Source: Albimonas donghaensis (GTDB taxonomy: Bacteria; Pseudomonadota; Alphaproteobacteria; Rhodobacterales; Rhodobacteraceae). From it: a stretch of 64,000 nt of DNA. Location of the stretch: contig NZ_FNMZ01000001.1 in assembly GCF_900106695.1 (NCBI RefSeq), positions 1,364,001 through 1,428,000 on the forward strand. The letters run 5' to 3'. The notes under the pieces are model-generated. The model saw only the letters and a program-made list of their open reading frames with translations, was not told where the DNA came from and did no database searches. The translations under genes and the position numbers were made by a program. This document shows, one piece after another, positions 9,223-17,567 of the stretch (positions are counted from its first letter, which is position 1; the number at the start of each line of letters is the position of its first letter).

Positions 9223-10101
9223 TCAGACCCTCTGCACGGTGCGGCGGCCCAGAAGCCCCGCGGGTTTGATCAGGAGCACCGCGACGATCAGGAACAGCGC
9301 GATGGGAAGCTTCAGCTCTCCGCCGATGACGGGGATGTAGGTGCCGGCCAGGTTCTCGATGATGCCCACCAGGAACCCGCCGAGCACCGCGCCCGCGGGC
9401 GAGGTCAGCCCGCCCAGCACCGCGCCGGCGAAGCCGTAGAGCAGGATCGAGAGCATCATGTTCGGCTCCAGGAACACCACCGGGGCGATGAGCACGCCGG
9501 CCACCGCGCCGATGGCGGAGGCCATGCCCCAGCCCAGCGCGGTCATCATCGACACCTTGACGCCGACCAGTCGGGCGCTGTCCGGGTTCGCCGCCGCAGC
9601 CCGCATCGCGAGCCCCATGCGGGTGAAGCGGAAGAAGGCCCAGAGCATCACGAGGACGACCATGGTCACCCCGATCATGCCCGCCTGATGCGTGCCGATC
9701 GGCGCGCCGGGATAAAGCGGCCCGTCGCCGAACGGGGACGGCACCGCCTTGATGGTGAAGTCCCAGATGAAGCCCGCGAAGGAATTGAAGATGGCGAAAA
9801 GCGCGATGAAGATCACGATATGCGACAGCACCGGCGCGTTCTCGATCGGCTTGAACACGATGCGCTCGACCGCGAAGCCGCCCACGAAGCTGATCGCGAT
9901 GACCAGCGGGAACACCGCCCAGTAGGGCAGGCCCCAGGCCAGAAGCTGCCAGGCGATGTAGGTCGAGAACATCGCCATTTCGCCCTGGGCGAAGTTCAGG
10001 TGGTGGATGGCCTGGTAGATCATCACGACCGACAGCGCCATGCAGGCGTAGATGCCGCCCGTCGCGAAGCCGGAGACAACCTGCTGAATGAAAAGGTCCA
10101 T
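9223..10101 (-). CDS. livH: Branched-chain amino-acid-type ABC permease LivH
   Basis: 292-residue permease of the BPD_transp_2 family, N-terminus MDLFIQQVVSGFATGGIYA as usual for LivH, with the LNFAQGEMAMF motif near residue 45 and the Gly-rich FAGAVLGGLTSPAGAVLGG stretch toward the C-terminus. The ATG at 10101 is preceded by GAGGAGCGGGAC; the longer frame upstream overlaps livF and is not used. About 8 membrane helices. Confidence 0.94.
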   Translation of the reverse strand: MDLFIQQVVSGFATGGIYACMALSVVMIYQAIHHLNFAQGEMAMFSTYIAWQLLAWGLPYWAVFPLVIAISFVGGFAVERIVFKPIENAPVLSHIVIFIALFAIFNSFAGFIWDFTIKAVPSPFGDGPLYPGAPIGTHQAGMIGVTMVVLVMLWAFFRFTRMGLAMRAAAANPDSARLVGVKVSMMTALGWGMASAIGAVAGVLIAPVVFLEPNMMLSILLYGFAGAVLGGLTSPAGAVLGGFLVGIIENLAGTYIPVIGGELKLPIALFLIVAVLLIKPAGLLGRRTVQRV

Positions 10102-10111
10102 GTCCCGCTCC

Positions 10112-10825
10112 TCAGTAGCCGAGATACGAGGCGCGCACCGACTCGTCCTCACGGATGGCTTTCGCCTCCCCGGACATGACGATGGACCCGGTCTCGATCA
10201 GGTAGGCGTGGTCGGCGATGCCGAGCGCGAGCGAGGCGTTCTGCTCCACGATCAGCATGGAGACGCCGGCTTCGCGCTTCACGTCGGCGAGGATCTCGAA
10301 GATCTGCTTGGTGATCAGCGGCGCGAGGCCGAAGCTGGGCTCGTCCAGCAGCATCAGCTTGGGACGCAGCATCAGCGCGCGGGCGATGGCCAGCATCTGC
10401 TGTTCGCCGCCCGAAAGCGTGCCCGCCTGCTGGGTGCGGCGTTCCTTGAGGCGCGGGAAGAAGTGGAAGGACTTCTCGATATCCTCATGGATCGACTTGT
10501 CGTTGGGCCGGGTCATGGCGCCGAGCTGCAGGTTCTCCTCCACCGTCAGGGTGGTGAAGGTGCCGCGGCCCTCGGGCACCTGGGCGACGCCCAGACGCAC
10601 GATGTTCTCGGTGGACATGCGGTCGATGCGCTTGCCCTCGAAGGTGATCTCGCCCTTGCGGCGGATCATGCCGCAGATGGCGCGCAGCGTGGTGGTCTTG
10701 CCGGCGCCGTTGGCCCCCAGCAGCGTGGTGACTCCGCCGTCGGCGATGTCGAAGTCGATGCCGCGCAGAACCGTGAGATCGCCGTAGGACGCCTCCAGCC
10801 CGCGGACTTCCAGGATATTGCTCAT
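10112..10825 (-). CDS. livF: Branched-chain amino-acid-type ABC ATP-binding protein LivF
   Basis: 237-residue ATPase with Walker A GANGAGKTT, ABC signature LSGGEQQMLAIARAL and Walker B LMLLDEPSFGLAP, all typical of LivF. The ATG overlaps the livG stop (ATGA). Together with LivG it powers uptake through LivHM. Confidence 0.95.
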   Translation of the reverse strand: MSNILEVRGLEASYGDLTVLRGIDFDIADGGVTTLLGANGAGKTTTLRAICGMIRRKGEITFEGKRIDRMSTENIVRLGVAQVPEGRGTFTTLTVEENLQLGAMTRPNDKSIHEDIEKSFHFFPRLKERRTQQAGTLSGGEQQMLAIARALMLRPKLMLLDEPSFGLAPLITKQIFEILADVKREAGVSMLIVEQNASLALGIADHAYLIETGSIVMSGEAKAIREDESVRASYLGY

Positions 10826-11628
10826 GCGTCGCCGCCTCCCAGGTAGGCCGCAACGACCTCGGGGTTCTTCTGGACCTCCTCGGGGGTGCCTTCGGCGATC
10901 TTGCGGCCGAAGTTCATCACCACCACCCGGTCGGAGACCGACATGACCAGCGCCATGTGATGCTCCACCAGCAGGACGGTCACGCCGCGCTCGTCGCGCA
11001 CCTTGCGGATCAGCGAGCCGAGCTCGTGGACCTCGTCGTGGTTGAGGCCGCCGGCGGGCTCGTCGAGCAGCAGCAGCTTGGGATCGGTGGCCAGCGCGCG
11101 GGCCAGCTCCACCCGCTTCTGGGTGCCGAAGGGCAGGCCCGCGACCGGCAGGTCGGCGACGTCCTCCAGCTCCAGCCAGCCGATCAGCTCGTTGACGTTG
11201 GCGTCGATGGCCTCGCCGCCCTTGCGGACCCAGGGCAGGCGCAGCGCGTCGGAGACGGGATCGGACTTGGAGGCCGAATGCGCGCCCACCCGGATGTTGT
11301 CGCGCACCGAGAGGTTGGAGAACGAGGCGACGTTCTGGAAGGTGCGCCCGATGCCCATGCCGGCGATGCGGTGGGCGGGCTGGTCCAGGATGGTCTTGCC
11401 ATGCAGCTGCACGTCGCCCTCGTTGGGCGTGTAGAGCCGGCTGAGACAGTTGAACAGCGTGGTCTTGCCCGCGCCGTTGGGTCCGATCAGGCCGAGGATC
11501 TCGCCGTCATGGATGTCGAATTCGACTCCGTCCAGCGCCACGATCCCGCCGAAGCGGACGGTGACGTTCTTGACGGAGATGACGGGGACGCCCCCGCCCG
11601 GCGCCATGCCGGCCGCGGCGACGTTCAT
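10822..11628 (-). CDS. livG: Branched-chain amino-acid-type ABC ATP-binding protein LivG
   Basis: 268-residue ATPase, first gene of the operon. Walker A GPNGAGKTTLFN, signature region LPFGTQKRVELARALATDPKLLLLDEPAGGLNHDE; the signature reads PFGTQKR instead of LSGGQQR, as is usual for LivG. The open frame extends upstream to 11883, but that part lacks LivG homology; ATG 11628 starts 14 residues before the conserved ISVKNVTVRFGG. An alternative ATG is 21 bases further in (11607). The ribosome site is weak (GGCGGTGACGGC). Confidence 0.92.
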   Translation of the reverse strand: MNVAAAGMAPGGGVPVISVKNVTVRFGGIVALDGVEFDIHDGEILGLIGPNGAGKTTLFNCLSRLYTPNEGDVQLHGKTILDQPAHRIAGMGIGRTFQNVASFSNLSVRDNIRVGAHSASKSDPVSDALRLPWVRKGGEAIDANVNELIGWLELEDVADLPVAGLPFGTQKRVELARALATDPKLLLLDEPAGGLNHDEVHELGSLIRKVRDERGVTVLLVEHHMALVMSVSDRVVVMNFGRKIAEGTPEEVQKNPEVVAAYLGGGDA

Positions 11629-12630
11629 GCCGTCACCGCCGGGCCGCGGGCCGTGGTCTCGGGTCCCTGTTCCACCCGGAGCGGCGCCGCCGAAGCGGAC
11701 ATGGCCGCGGCGCGGTCCGAAGACCGGCTCATCGACCGATTGAAATACATGCGACGAACGCCGCGCGATGAAGTCATCGCGCCGGCGTTCGGAACCTGGG
11801 TTCCGAACATCTTTCCTCCCCTGTCTCCCTGTCCGGTTGGCCCGGATCACCTTGGTTGAACGCGGATTCCTACAGATTTGCAAGGGTCGATCAAGCGATG
11901 AATTAAGAAGCCATCCTTAGGACTTGACTTCATGGCGATGACTTGCGCTGCGGGTGCGAGAACTTGCGCGGCGCCGCCGCGCGCCGCGACTTCCCGCGCA
12001 GGCGCGGCGCGGCGCGGCGCAAGCCCAAGGGAACGCCTAACAAATGTCAGTTTCCGGCGATGCAGCCTGCGCGCGAGCCTTATGGAGGGGACGCCGGGCC
12101 GGACCGGAAAGCGCCGTCCCGGCCCGCGGCGCGGGGCCGGGCCGCGACGTGACGTCAGGCGCCTGCGACAAGGTTTCGCCAGGCCGCGCCGCCGGGGCGA
12201 GGCGCGGACGGACGGGGAACCGGCGGCGAACGGGCGGGGCCGCGGGACTTCGAACTCCGGCCAAGACGCTGAGGCGATGCGGGATTCGCGGCGCCGGCCC
12301 GCCGCAGGACCGAGGCTCCGCGCGGCTTCCGGGGTCGGAGGCGGCGCAGGCCCCGTGGCGCCGCCCGCGCCCGGGCGCCCGCGCCGCCGGCCCCCGCGCG
12401 AGAGCGGACAGGCCGCCGGATCCCCAGGGCGCGCCTGACCGGAGACGCCGCCTTCCGGTCCCGCGCCCTGTCGCGCCGCCCCCGGCTCGCTCCAAGCTCG
12501 CCCTGGCTCGTTTTACGCGACGCCCTCCGCGCGCCCGGCCCGCCCGGGCAGCGCACGGCGCGTCGCGAACCGCATCCGCGGCGCCGCTCCCGCCATTGCG
12601 CGGCGCCTGCGAAACGGCGAGGGTCGGCAC
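11629..12630. other. Divergent promoter region between livG and the serine deaminase gene
   Basis: About 1 kb without a credible gene between two divergent transcripts. The livG-proximal part carries two perfect inverted repeats (11763-11808) and then a locally AT-richer stretch (11860-11945), which is the best place for promoters. A weak leftward sigma-70-like pair (TTGATC, 16 bases, TAGGAA) can be read around 11868-11895 but is not strong evidence. The stretch 12040-12600 is GC-rich with only Arg/Pro-rich shadow frames; I see no RNA gene in it. Confidence 0.55.
11763..11808 (-). promoter_or_regulatory. Two adjacent perfect inverted repeats in the liv operon leader
   Basis: GCGCGATGA-AG-TCATCGCGC (11763-11782) and GTTCGGAACC-TG-GGTTCCGAAC (11787-11808) are separated by only 4 bases. 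Both are perfect dyads with 2-base centres, 135-180 bases upstream of the livG start. The 2-base centres are too small for stable RNA hairpin loops without fraying, so operator sites for dimeric regulators are as likely as leader hairpins. Confidence 0.5.
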
Positions 12631-14022
12631 ATGGACCTCGGCGTTTTCGATATTTTCAAGATCGGCGTCGGCCCCTCGAGCTCCCACACCATGGGACCGA
12701 TGCTGGCCGCCGCGCGATTCCTCGACGCCCTGCGGGACGGGCGCGACCGCATTCCCGGCGCCGGCCCCCCGGCCCGGCTGGAGACCCGGCTGCACGGGTC
12801 GCTCGCCTTCACCGGCAAGGGCCACGCCACCGACCGCGCGGTGCTGCTGGGGCTGCTGGGCTTCGCCCCCGCCACGCTGGACCCCGACAGGGCGGACGCG
12901 GCGCTGGCCGAACTGGCCGCCACCAGGCTGGCCCGGCCCGAGGGGCTGCCGCCGCTGAGCCTCGACCCGGACGCGGACGTGATCTTCGACTACGGCCCCG
13001 CCCTGCCCCATCACGCCAACGGCATGGTGATCTCGGCCCATGACGCGCTGGGCGAGCTGCACATGACCGAGACCTATTACTCGGTCGGCGGCGGCTTCGT
13101 GGTCACGGCGCGGGAGTTCGAGCAGGGCGCGGCGGGAGCGCCGCCCCCGCCCCCGCCGCATCCCTACGCCAACATGGCCGAGCTTCTGGCGCGGGGGCGG
13201 GAGACGGGACTTTCCATCGCGCGCATGGCGCGGGCCAATGCCGACGCGCGCTACGGCCCCGCCGCGCTGGACCGGGAGCTGGACCGGCTGTGGGAAGCGA
13301 TGTCGAGCTGCATCGACCGGGGGCTGGGCCAGGAGGGGGAGCTGCCCGGCGGGCTGCGCGTGCGGCGCCGGGCGAAGACCATGCGCGACCAGCTGGAGGC
13401 CGAGCGCGGGATCAACGTGCCGGGACTGGGGACGGCCTCGGACTGGCTGGCCTGCTACGCGATGGCGGTGAACGAGGAGAACGCGGCGGGCGGGCGCGTG
13501 GTGACCGCGCCCACCAACGGGGCGGCGGGCGTGCTGCCTGCGGTCACGCGCTGGTATGTGGACCACGCCCCCGGCGCCCGGCGCGAGACGGTGCGCGACA
13601 TGCTGCTGGTGGCCGGCGCGGTGGGCGCGATCATCAAGACCAACGCCTCGATCTCGGGCGCCGAGGTGGGGTGCCAGGGGGAGGTCGGCGCGGCCTCGGC
13701 GATGGCGGCGGCGGCGCTGTGCTCGGCGCTGGGCGGGACCGACGCGCAGGTGGAGAACGCCGCCGAAATCGCGCTGGAGCACCATCTGGGCATGACCTGC
13801 GACCCGATCCGCGGGCTGGTGCAGGCGCCCTGCATCGAGCGCAACGCGATGGGCGCGGTGAAGGCGGCGGCGGCGGCCTCGCTGGCGCTGCGGGGGGATG
13901 GCGCGCATCTGGTGCCGCTGGACGCCTGCATCGAGACCATGCGCCAGACCGGGCGCGACATGGACGAGCGCTACAAGGAGACCTCGCGCGGGGGGCTGGC
14001 GGTGAACCTGCCCCAGTGTTGA
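12631..14022 (+). CDS. sdaA: L-serine ammonia-lyase, iron-sulfur type
   Basis: 463-residue single-chain serine deaminase converting L-serine to pyruvate and ammonia using a [4Fe-4S] cluster. The beta-domain motif [11 protein letters not shown] lies at the N-terminus and the alpha domain in the second half. Candidate cluster cysteines are visible in [14 protein letters not shown] and APCIERN. It ends in the family's GLAVNLPQC. Full length for the family. GAGGG lies upstream of the ATG. A 463-residue frame rich in Ala/Pro insertions ([14 protein letters not shown] near residue 170) is typical of this genome. The stop codon lies in a fourfold 11-bp tandem repeat. Confidence 0.95.
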   Translation: MDLGVFDIFKIGVGPSSSHTMGPMLAAARFLDALRDGRDRIPGAGPPARLETRLHGSLAFTGKGHATDRAVLLGLLGFAPATLDPDRADAALAELAATRLARPEGLPPLSLDPDADVIFDYGPALPHHANGMVISAHDALGELHMTETYYSVGGGFVVTAREFEQGAAGAPPPPPPHPYANMAELLARGRETGLSIARMARANADARYGPAALDRELDRLWEAMSSCIDRGLGQEGELPGGLRVRRRAKTMRDQLEAERGINVPGLGTASDWLACYAMAVNEENAAGGRVVTAPTNGAAGVLPAVTRWYVDHAPGARRETVRDMLLVAGAVGAIIKTNASISGAEVGCQGEVGAASAMAAAALCSALGGTDAQVENAAEIALEHHLGMTCDPIRGLVQAPCIERNAMGAVKAAAAASLALRGDGAHLVPLDACIETMRQTGRDMDERYKETSRGGLAVNLPQC

Positions 14023-14062
14023 GGCGGGGCTGAGACGGGGCTGAAACGGGGTTGAGACGGGG
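14019..14062 (+). repeat. 4 x 11-bp tandem repeat spanning the sdaA stop codon
   Basis: Units TTGAGGCGGGG, CTGAGACGGGG, CTGAAACGGGG and TTGAGACGGGG follow each other without gaps. The first contains the sdaA TGA. Because the period is 11, the repeated TGAs fall in all three reading frames. Confidence 0.9.
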
Positions 14063-14349
14063 CGCGCGATCGCGGCGTCGCGGATGAACGCCCGGCGCGC
14101 CCCCTGCGGGCGGCCGTCGCCCGCAGGAGGATGCCGGCCGAGACGCGCGGGGACCGATACCGACCCGGTCCGGACCGGCCTTTCCCGGCGAGGCGACGGC
14201 GGACGTCCTTCGCGAGGGCCCGCCGCCCCGCGGGGGAGGCCCTCGGCCGAGTCCCCGAAAAGAAAGGGGTCCGGAGAAGAGGGGTTAAGGCCGGCGCCCG
14301 AACCGGCTAGGCTGCGCCCAGCCCGCATTCCGCGAACGGACACCGCTTG
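14063..14349. other. Intergenic region before the methyltransferase gene
   Basis: About 290 bases after the repeat (327 counted from the sdaA stop), GC-rich, no gene seen. A purine-rich stretch near 14255-14290 (GAAAAGAAAGGGG, GAAGAGGGG) is the only compositional deviation and could be near the promoter of the downstream gene. Confidence 0.5.
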
Positions 14350-15069
14350 ATGACCTCCACGCCGCCCGCCTCGGCCGACCCCGCGCCCGCCAATCCCGTC
14401 GACCTGATCTCGGAGCGCGCCAAGGCGGTGCGCGCGGCCCGGCTGACCTATCTCTCGCCCGCCAAGCTGCTGCGAATCGAGCGCCTGCTGGCCGAGATCC
14501 GCGACGCCCGCGTGCCCGGCGCCCTGCTGGAATTCGGCGTGGCGCTCGGCGGCTCCGCCATCCTGATCGCCGACGAGGCCGACCCCGAGCGGCCCTTTCA
14601 CGGCTTCGACGTGTTCTCGATGATCCCCGAGCCGACCTCCGCGAAGGACGACGACAAGTCCCGCGAGCGCTATGCGGTCATCCGCTCGGGCGCCTCCAAG
14701 GGGATCGGCGGGGGGGAGGACTATTACGGCTATCGCGACGATCTCCACGGCGACGTGCTGCGCAGCTTCGCCGACTTCGGGCTGGACCCGGAGGCGGCGT
14801 GGATCCGCTTTCATGTCGGGTTGTTCGAGGACACGCTGCCGGGGGTCGAGACCGGCCCCGTCGCCTTCGCCCATGTGGATTGCGACTGGTACGATCCGGT
14901 CACGCTGTGCCTGGGCTGGCTGCGCGACCGGATGAGCCCGGGGGGCGCGATCATCCTGGACGATTACCACGACTACGGCGGCGCGCGGACGGCGACGGAC
15001 GAGTTCATCGCCGCCCATCCCGGCTTCGCCTTCGAGCCCGGCCCCAACCCGGTGATCCGCAAGCTCTGA
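14350..15069 (+). CDS. TylF/MycF-like class I SAM-dependent methyltransferase
   Basis: 239 residues. The SAM-binding loop LLEFGVALGGSAILIAD (about residue 55) and the metal/substrate segment VDCDWYDP with LDDYHDYGG (about residues 175-205) match the macrocin O-methyltransferase (TylF/MycF) family, Mg-dependent sugar or small-molecule O-methyltransferases. In non-producers such genes often modify surface polysaccharide, but no sugar-biosynthesis genes are adjacent, so the substrate is unknown. The ATG at 14350 follows directly on a TTG; ATG is preferred. Stand-alone gene. Confidence 0.8.
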   Translation: MTSTPPASADPAPANPVDLISERAKAVRAARLTYLSPAKLLRIERLLAEIRDARVPGALLEFGVALGGSAILIADEADPERPFHGFDVFSMIPEPTSAKDDDKSRERYAVIRSGASKGIGGGEDYYGYRDDLHGDVLRSFADFGLDPEAAWIRFHVGLFEDTLPGVETGPVAFAHVDCDWYDPVTLCLGWLRDRMSPGGAIILDDYHDYGGARTATDEFIAAHPGFAFEPGPNPVIRKL

Positions 15070-15800
15070 CCCCCGGCGCCGGCCGGAGCGGCGTTGCGGC
15101 GACGGCGAACGCCGCGTCATGCCGCGTTGCGGCGCGAAAGCCCCGGCGCCGCCGCCTTGCCGCCACCTTGAGGCCCCGTTTGCGCGCGCGGATTGACAGG
15201 CACGCCGCGGAGACGGGGTTCCGGCGTGCGCGGAACGTCGCAGCCCTCTCTCTTGGGCTCGGACGCGCTAGCTCAACCCCGTGGCGGCGCTATGAGAGGC
15301 GAAGGACCCGACCGTTCGCGACGCGCCGGGTCCGCGTCCGACGTCGCCCGGACCCGTTCTCGACGGGAGGGCCGGCGATCCGGGCGCGCCTCTCCCCCAC
15401 CGCCAGCCGAGCGCCCGTTCCGGGCGTGCCGGGACGGCCCAGACCAGGAGCGTGACGACGTGCGGATCCTCGCCCCCATGAGCGCCCAGGCGAAGGCGCC
15501 CGTCGCGGCCCGCCCCGGCGCGGCGAGCCCCGTCGCGATAGGTCCCGCCGCGATAGGCCCCGGCGCGATAAGCCCCGACGCGACGGGCCCCGACGCGACG
15601 AACCCCGGCCGCCTGCCGCCCTTCGCCGCCCCGCGGGGCGGGGCGGATGCGCTTCGGGTCCGCCGAAACGGCGTCCGCGGCGAGGCCGGACGCCTCCGGT
15701 CGGGCCGACGGATGTCGCCCCCTCTCTCCGGCCGCGCGCAGGACGCGCGGTCCGGCTTCCACCCAGGGACACGGCCGCCCCCGCGGCCGCAGGCCCACGC
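15070..15800. other. Long intergenic region upstream of opgG, with tandem repeats
   Basis: About 730 bases. A frame running into the opgG start (ATG 15478 to TGA 15804, overlapping the opgG ATG as ATGA) encodes an Ala/Pro/Arg-rich 108-residue sequence with no family signature or ribosome site and includes the 15-bp repeat array. I do not call it as a gene, but an upstream coupled frame cannot be excluded. The opgG promoter should lie here; no convincing -35/-10 pair was seen. Confidence 0.5.
15505..15609 (+). repeat. 7 x 15-bp tandem repeat upstream of opgG
   Basis: Seven contiguous 15-bp units of the form GCG-NNN-NNC-CCC-GNC (for example GCGATAGGTCCCGCC and GCGACGGGCCCCGAC; one unit has GGT at the third triplet). 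The first two are more diverged. A 15-bp period preserves reading frame and would encode a degenerate Ala-Ile/Thr-Gly/Ser-Pro-X pentapeptide if translated on the + strand. Confidence 0.85.
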
Positions 15801-17567
15801 ATGACGGAGACCACGCCCCCGATGCCCCGCGACATGAGCCCGGACCGCGCCCCGGACGCGACCGCCCGTCGCCGTCACCCCGACGCGACGGCCCCTTCCC
15901 CCACGCCGTCCTCCCCGGCAGCGCTTCGCGATGCGGCACAGTCCGGAACGCCGCCGTCCCCCGCGGCGCCCACGGCGGCCCCGCTCGACCGTCGGCGCTT
16001 CATCCTCGCCGCCTCCGCCGGCGGCGCGCTGGGGGCGGGCTGGATCGCCTCGCCCTTTCCCGCCGCCGCCCAGGACACGACCCAGGCCCAGGGCGACCCG
16101 ACCCCGCCCGCCGCGCCCGCCTTCGGATTCGAAACCGTGCTCCAGGCCGCCCGCGACCGGGCGCGCGAAAGCCACCAGAACCGTCGCCAGACCCTGTCGG
16201 GCGTGTTCTCGGACCTCGACTACGACGCCTACCGCGCCATCCGCTACCGCGAGGATCACCGGATCTGGCGGGGCGAGGGGCTGGGCTTCGAGATCGACCT
16301 GATGCCCCCGGGCGCGATCTATCGCGACGTGGTCGACATCGCGGTGGTCGAGGACGGCGCGGTCCGGCCGCTGCCTTTCGACCCTTCCGCCCTGCATTTC
16401 GACGAGGCCCGCTTCGGCCTGCCCGACGGCCGCGCGCCCGAGGGCGCGGCCGAGGGCCACGCCTGGACCGGCTTCCGCCTGCGCTATCCCATCAACCGCC
16501 CGGAGATGCATGACGAGATCTCGGTCTTCCAGGGCGCGAGCTTTTTCCGCGGCATCGGGCGCGACCAGATCTTCGGGCTCTCGGCCCGGGCGCTGGCGAT
16601 CAACACCGGCGCCCCCGGCGGCGAGGAATTCCCGGTCTTCACCCGGTTCTGGCTGCATCGCCCGTCGCGCAACGCCACCGAGTTCAAGCTGCACGCCCTG
16701 CTGGAGAGCCAGTCGGTCGTGGGCGCCTACGAGTTCCTGGTGCGTCCGGGGGCGGAGACGGTGGTCGACGTCCGCTCCACCCTGATCCCGCGGGTGGAGC
16801 TGACCCAGGTGGGGATCGCGCCGCTGACCTCGATGTATTTCTTCGGGGCGAAGGAGCGTGGGCGCGTCGACGACTATCGCGACGCGGTGCATGATTCGAT
16901 GGGCCTGCAGATGCTCACCGGCCATGGCGAGCGGCTGTGGCGGCCGCTGGCCAATCCCGTGACGCTCCAGCTTTCGGCCTTCCAGGACGTGAACCCGCGG
17001 GGCTACGGGCTGGTGCAGCGTCGCCGCGCCTTCGAGGACTACCAGGACGCCGAGGCGCGCTACGAGAAACGCCCCTCGGCCTGGGTCACGCCGCTCGACG
17101 AATGGGGCGAGGGCGACACGATGCTGGTGGAGATCCCCACCGACAGCGAGTTCAACGACAACATCGTCTCGTTCTGGCGGCCCCGCGGGGCGCTGGCGGC
17201 GGAGCGCGAGCATCCGTTCGCCTACCGGCTTTACTGGTGCGCGCTGCCGCCCGACGAGGCGCCCTCGGCGCGGGTGCGGGAGACGCGGGCCGGGCGCTCG
17301 GTGAACGAGGGCGAGCGGCGGATGCTGGTGGTCGATTTCGACATCGGCGAGCGTCCGATCGGCGCGCTGCGGGCGCGGGCCGAGACCTCGGCCGGCAGGA
17401 TCATGCATCTCAACCTGCGCTCCCTGCCCCGGACGGGGGTGGCGCGGGTGGTGATCGGCTTCAACCCGCCCGACGCGGGCGGGGCGGAATTCCGCCTGCA
17501 GCTGGTGAAGGCCGAGGGCGGGGAGCCGGTGTCGGAGACCTGGCTTTACCGCTGGACGCCGGCATGA
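15801..17567 (+). CDS. opgG: Periplasmic glucan biosynthesis protein (OpgG/OpgD family)
   Basis: 588 residues, needed for osmoregulated periplasmic glucan (OPG) assembly with OpgH. A Tat-type signal (LDRRRFILAASAGGALGAG) lies at about residues 60-78, behind an unusually long Pro/Ala-rich leader; a later start (ATG 15822 or 15834) would shorten it. The mature part begins near FGFETVLQAARDRA and carries the family's conserved blocks SDLDYDAYRAIRY, FFRGIGRDQIFGLSARALAINT and YGLVQRRRAFEDYQD. The Tat signal resembles OpgD, while linkage to opgH resembles OpgG. Translation is coupled to opgH by an ATGA overlap. Confidence 0.9.
   Translation: MTETTPPMPRDMSPDRAPDATARRRHPDATAPSPTPSSPAALRDAAQSGTPPSPAAPTAAPLDRRRFILAASAGGALGAGWIASPFPAAAQDTTQAQGDPTPPAAPAFGFETVLQAARDRARESHQNRRQTLSGVFSDLDYDAYRAIRYREDHRIWRGEGLGFEIDLMPPGAIYRDVVDIAVVEDGAVRPLPFDPSALHFDEARFGLPDGRAPEGAAEGHAWTGFRLRYPINRPEMHDEISVFQGASFFRGIGRDQIFGLSARALAINTGAPGGEEFPVFTRFWLHRPSRNATEFKLHALLESQSVVGAYEFLVRPGAETVVDVRSTLIPRVELTQVGIAPLTSMYFFGAKERGRVDDYRDAVHDSMGLQMLTGHGERLWRPLANPVTLQLSAFQDVNPRGYGLVQRRRAFEDYQDAEARYEKRPSAWVTPLDEWGEGDTMLVEIPTDSEFNDNIVSFWRPRGALAAEREHPFAYRLYWCALPPDEAPSARVRETRAGRSVNEGERRMLVVDFDIGERPIGALRARAETSAGRIMHLNLRSLPRTGVARVVIGFNPPDAGGAEFRLQLVKAEGGEPVSETWLYRWTPA

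Noticed and set aside
12245-12265. TTCGAAC-like tRNA T-loop
   Set aside because: The flanking bases cannot form a T-stem, and no acceptor, D or anticodon arms are present.
12037-15120. 1027-residue open frame on the minus strand
   Set aside because: It runs antisense through sdaA and the methyltransferase gene and encodes Arg/Ala/His-rich sequence without family features; a GC-codon-bias shadow.
15505-15609. Possible CRISPR-like array
   Set aside because: Units are 15 bp and contiguous with no spacers; a minisatellite, not CRISPR. No cas genes anywhere.
15478-15804. 108-residue frame ending in ATGA overlap with opgG
   Set aside because: No ribosome site, Arg/Pro-rich low-complexity product, contains the 15-bp repeats; kept only as a repeat feature and a finding, not as a gene.
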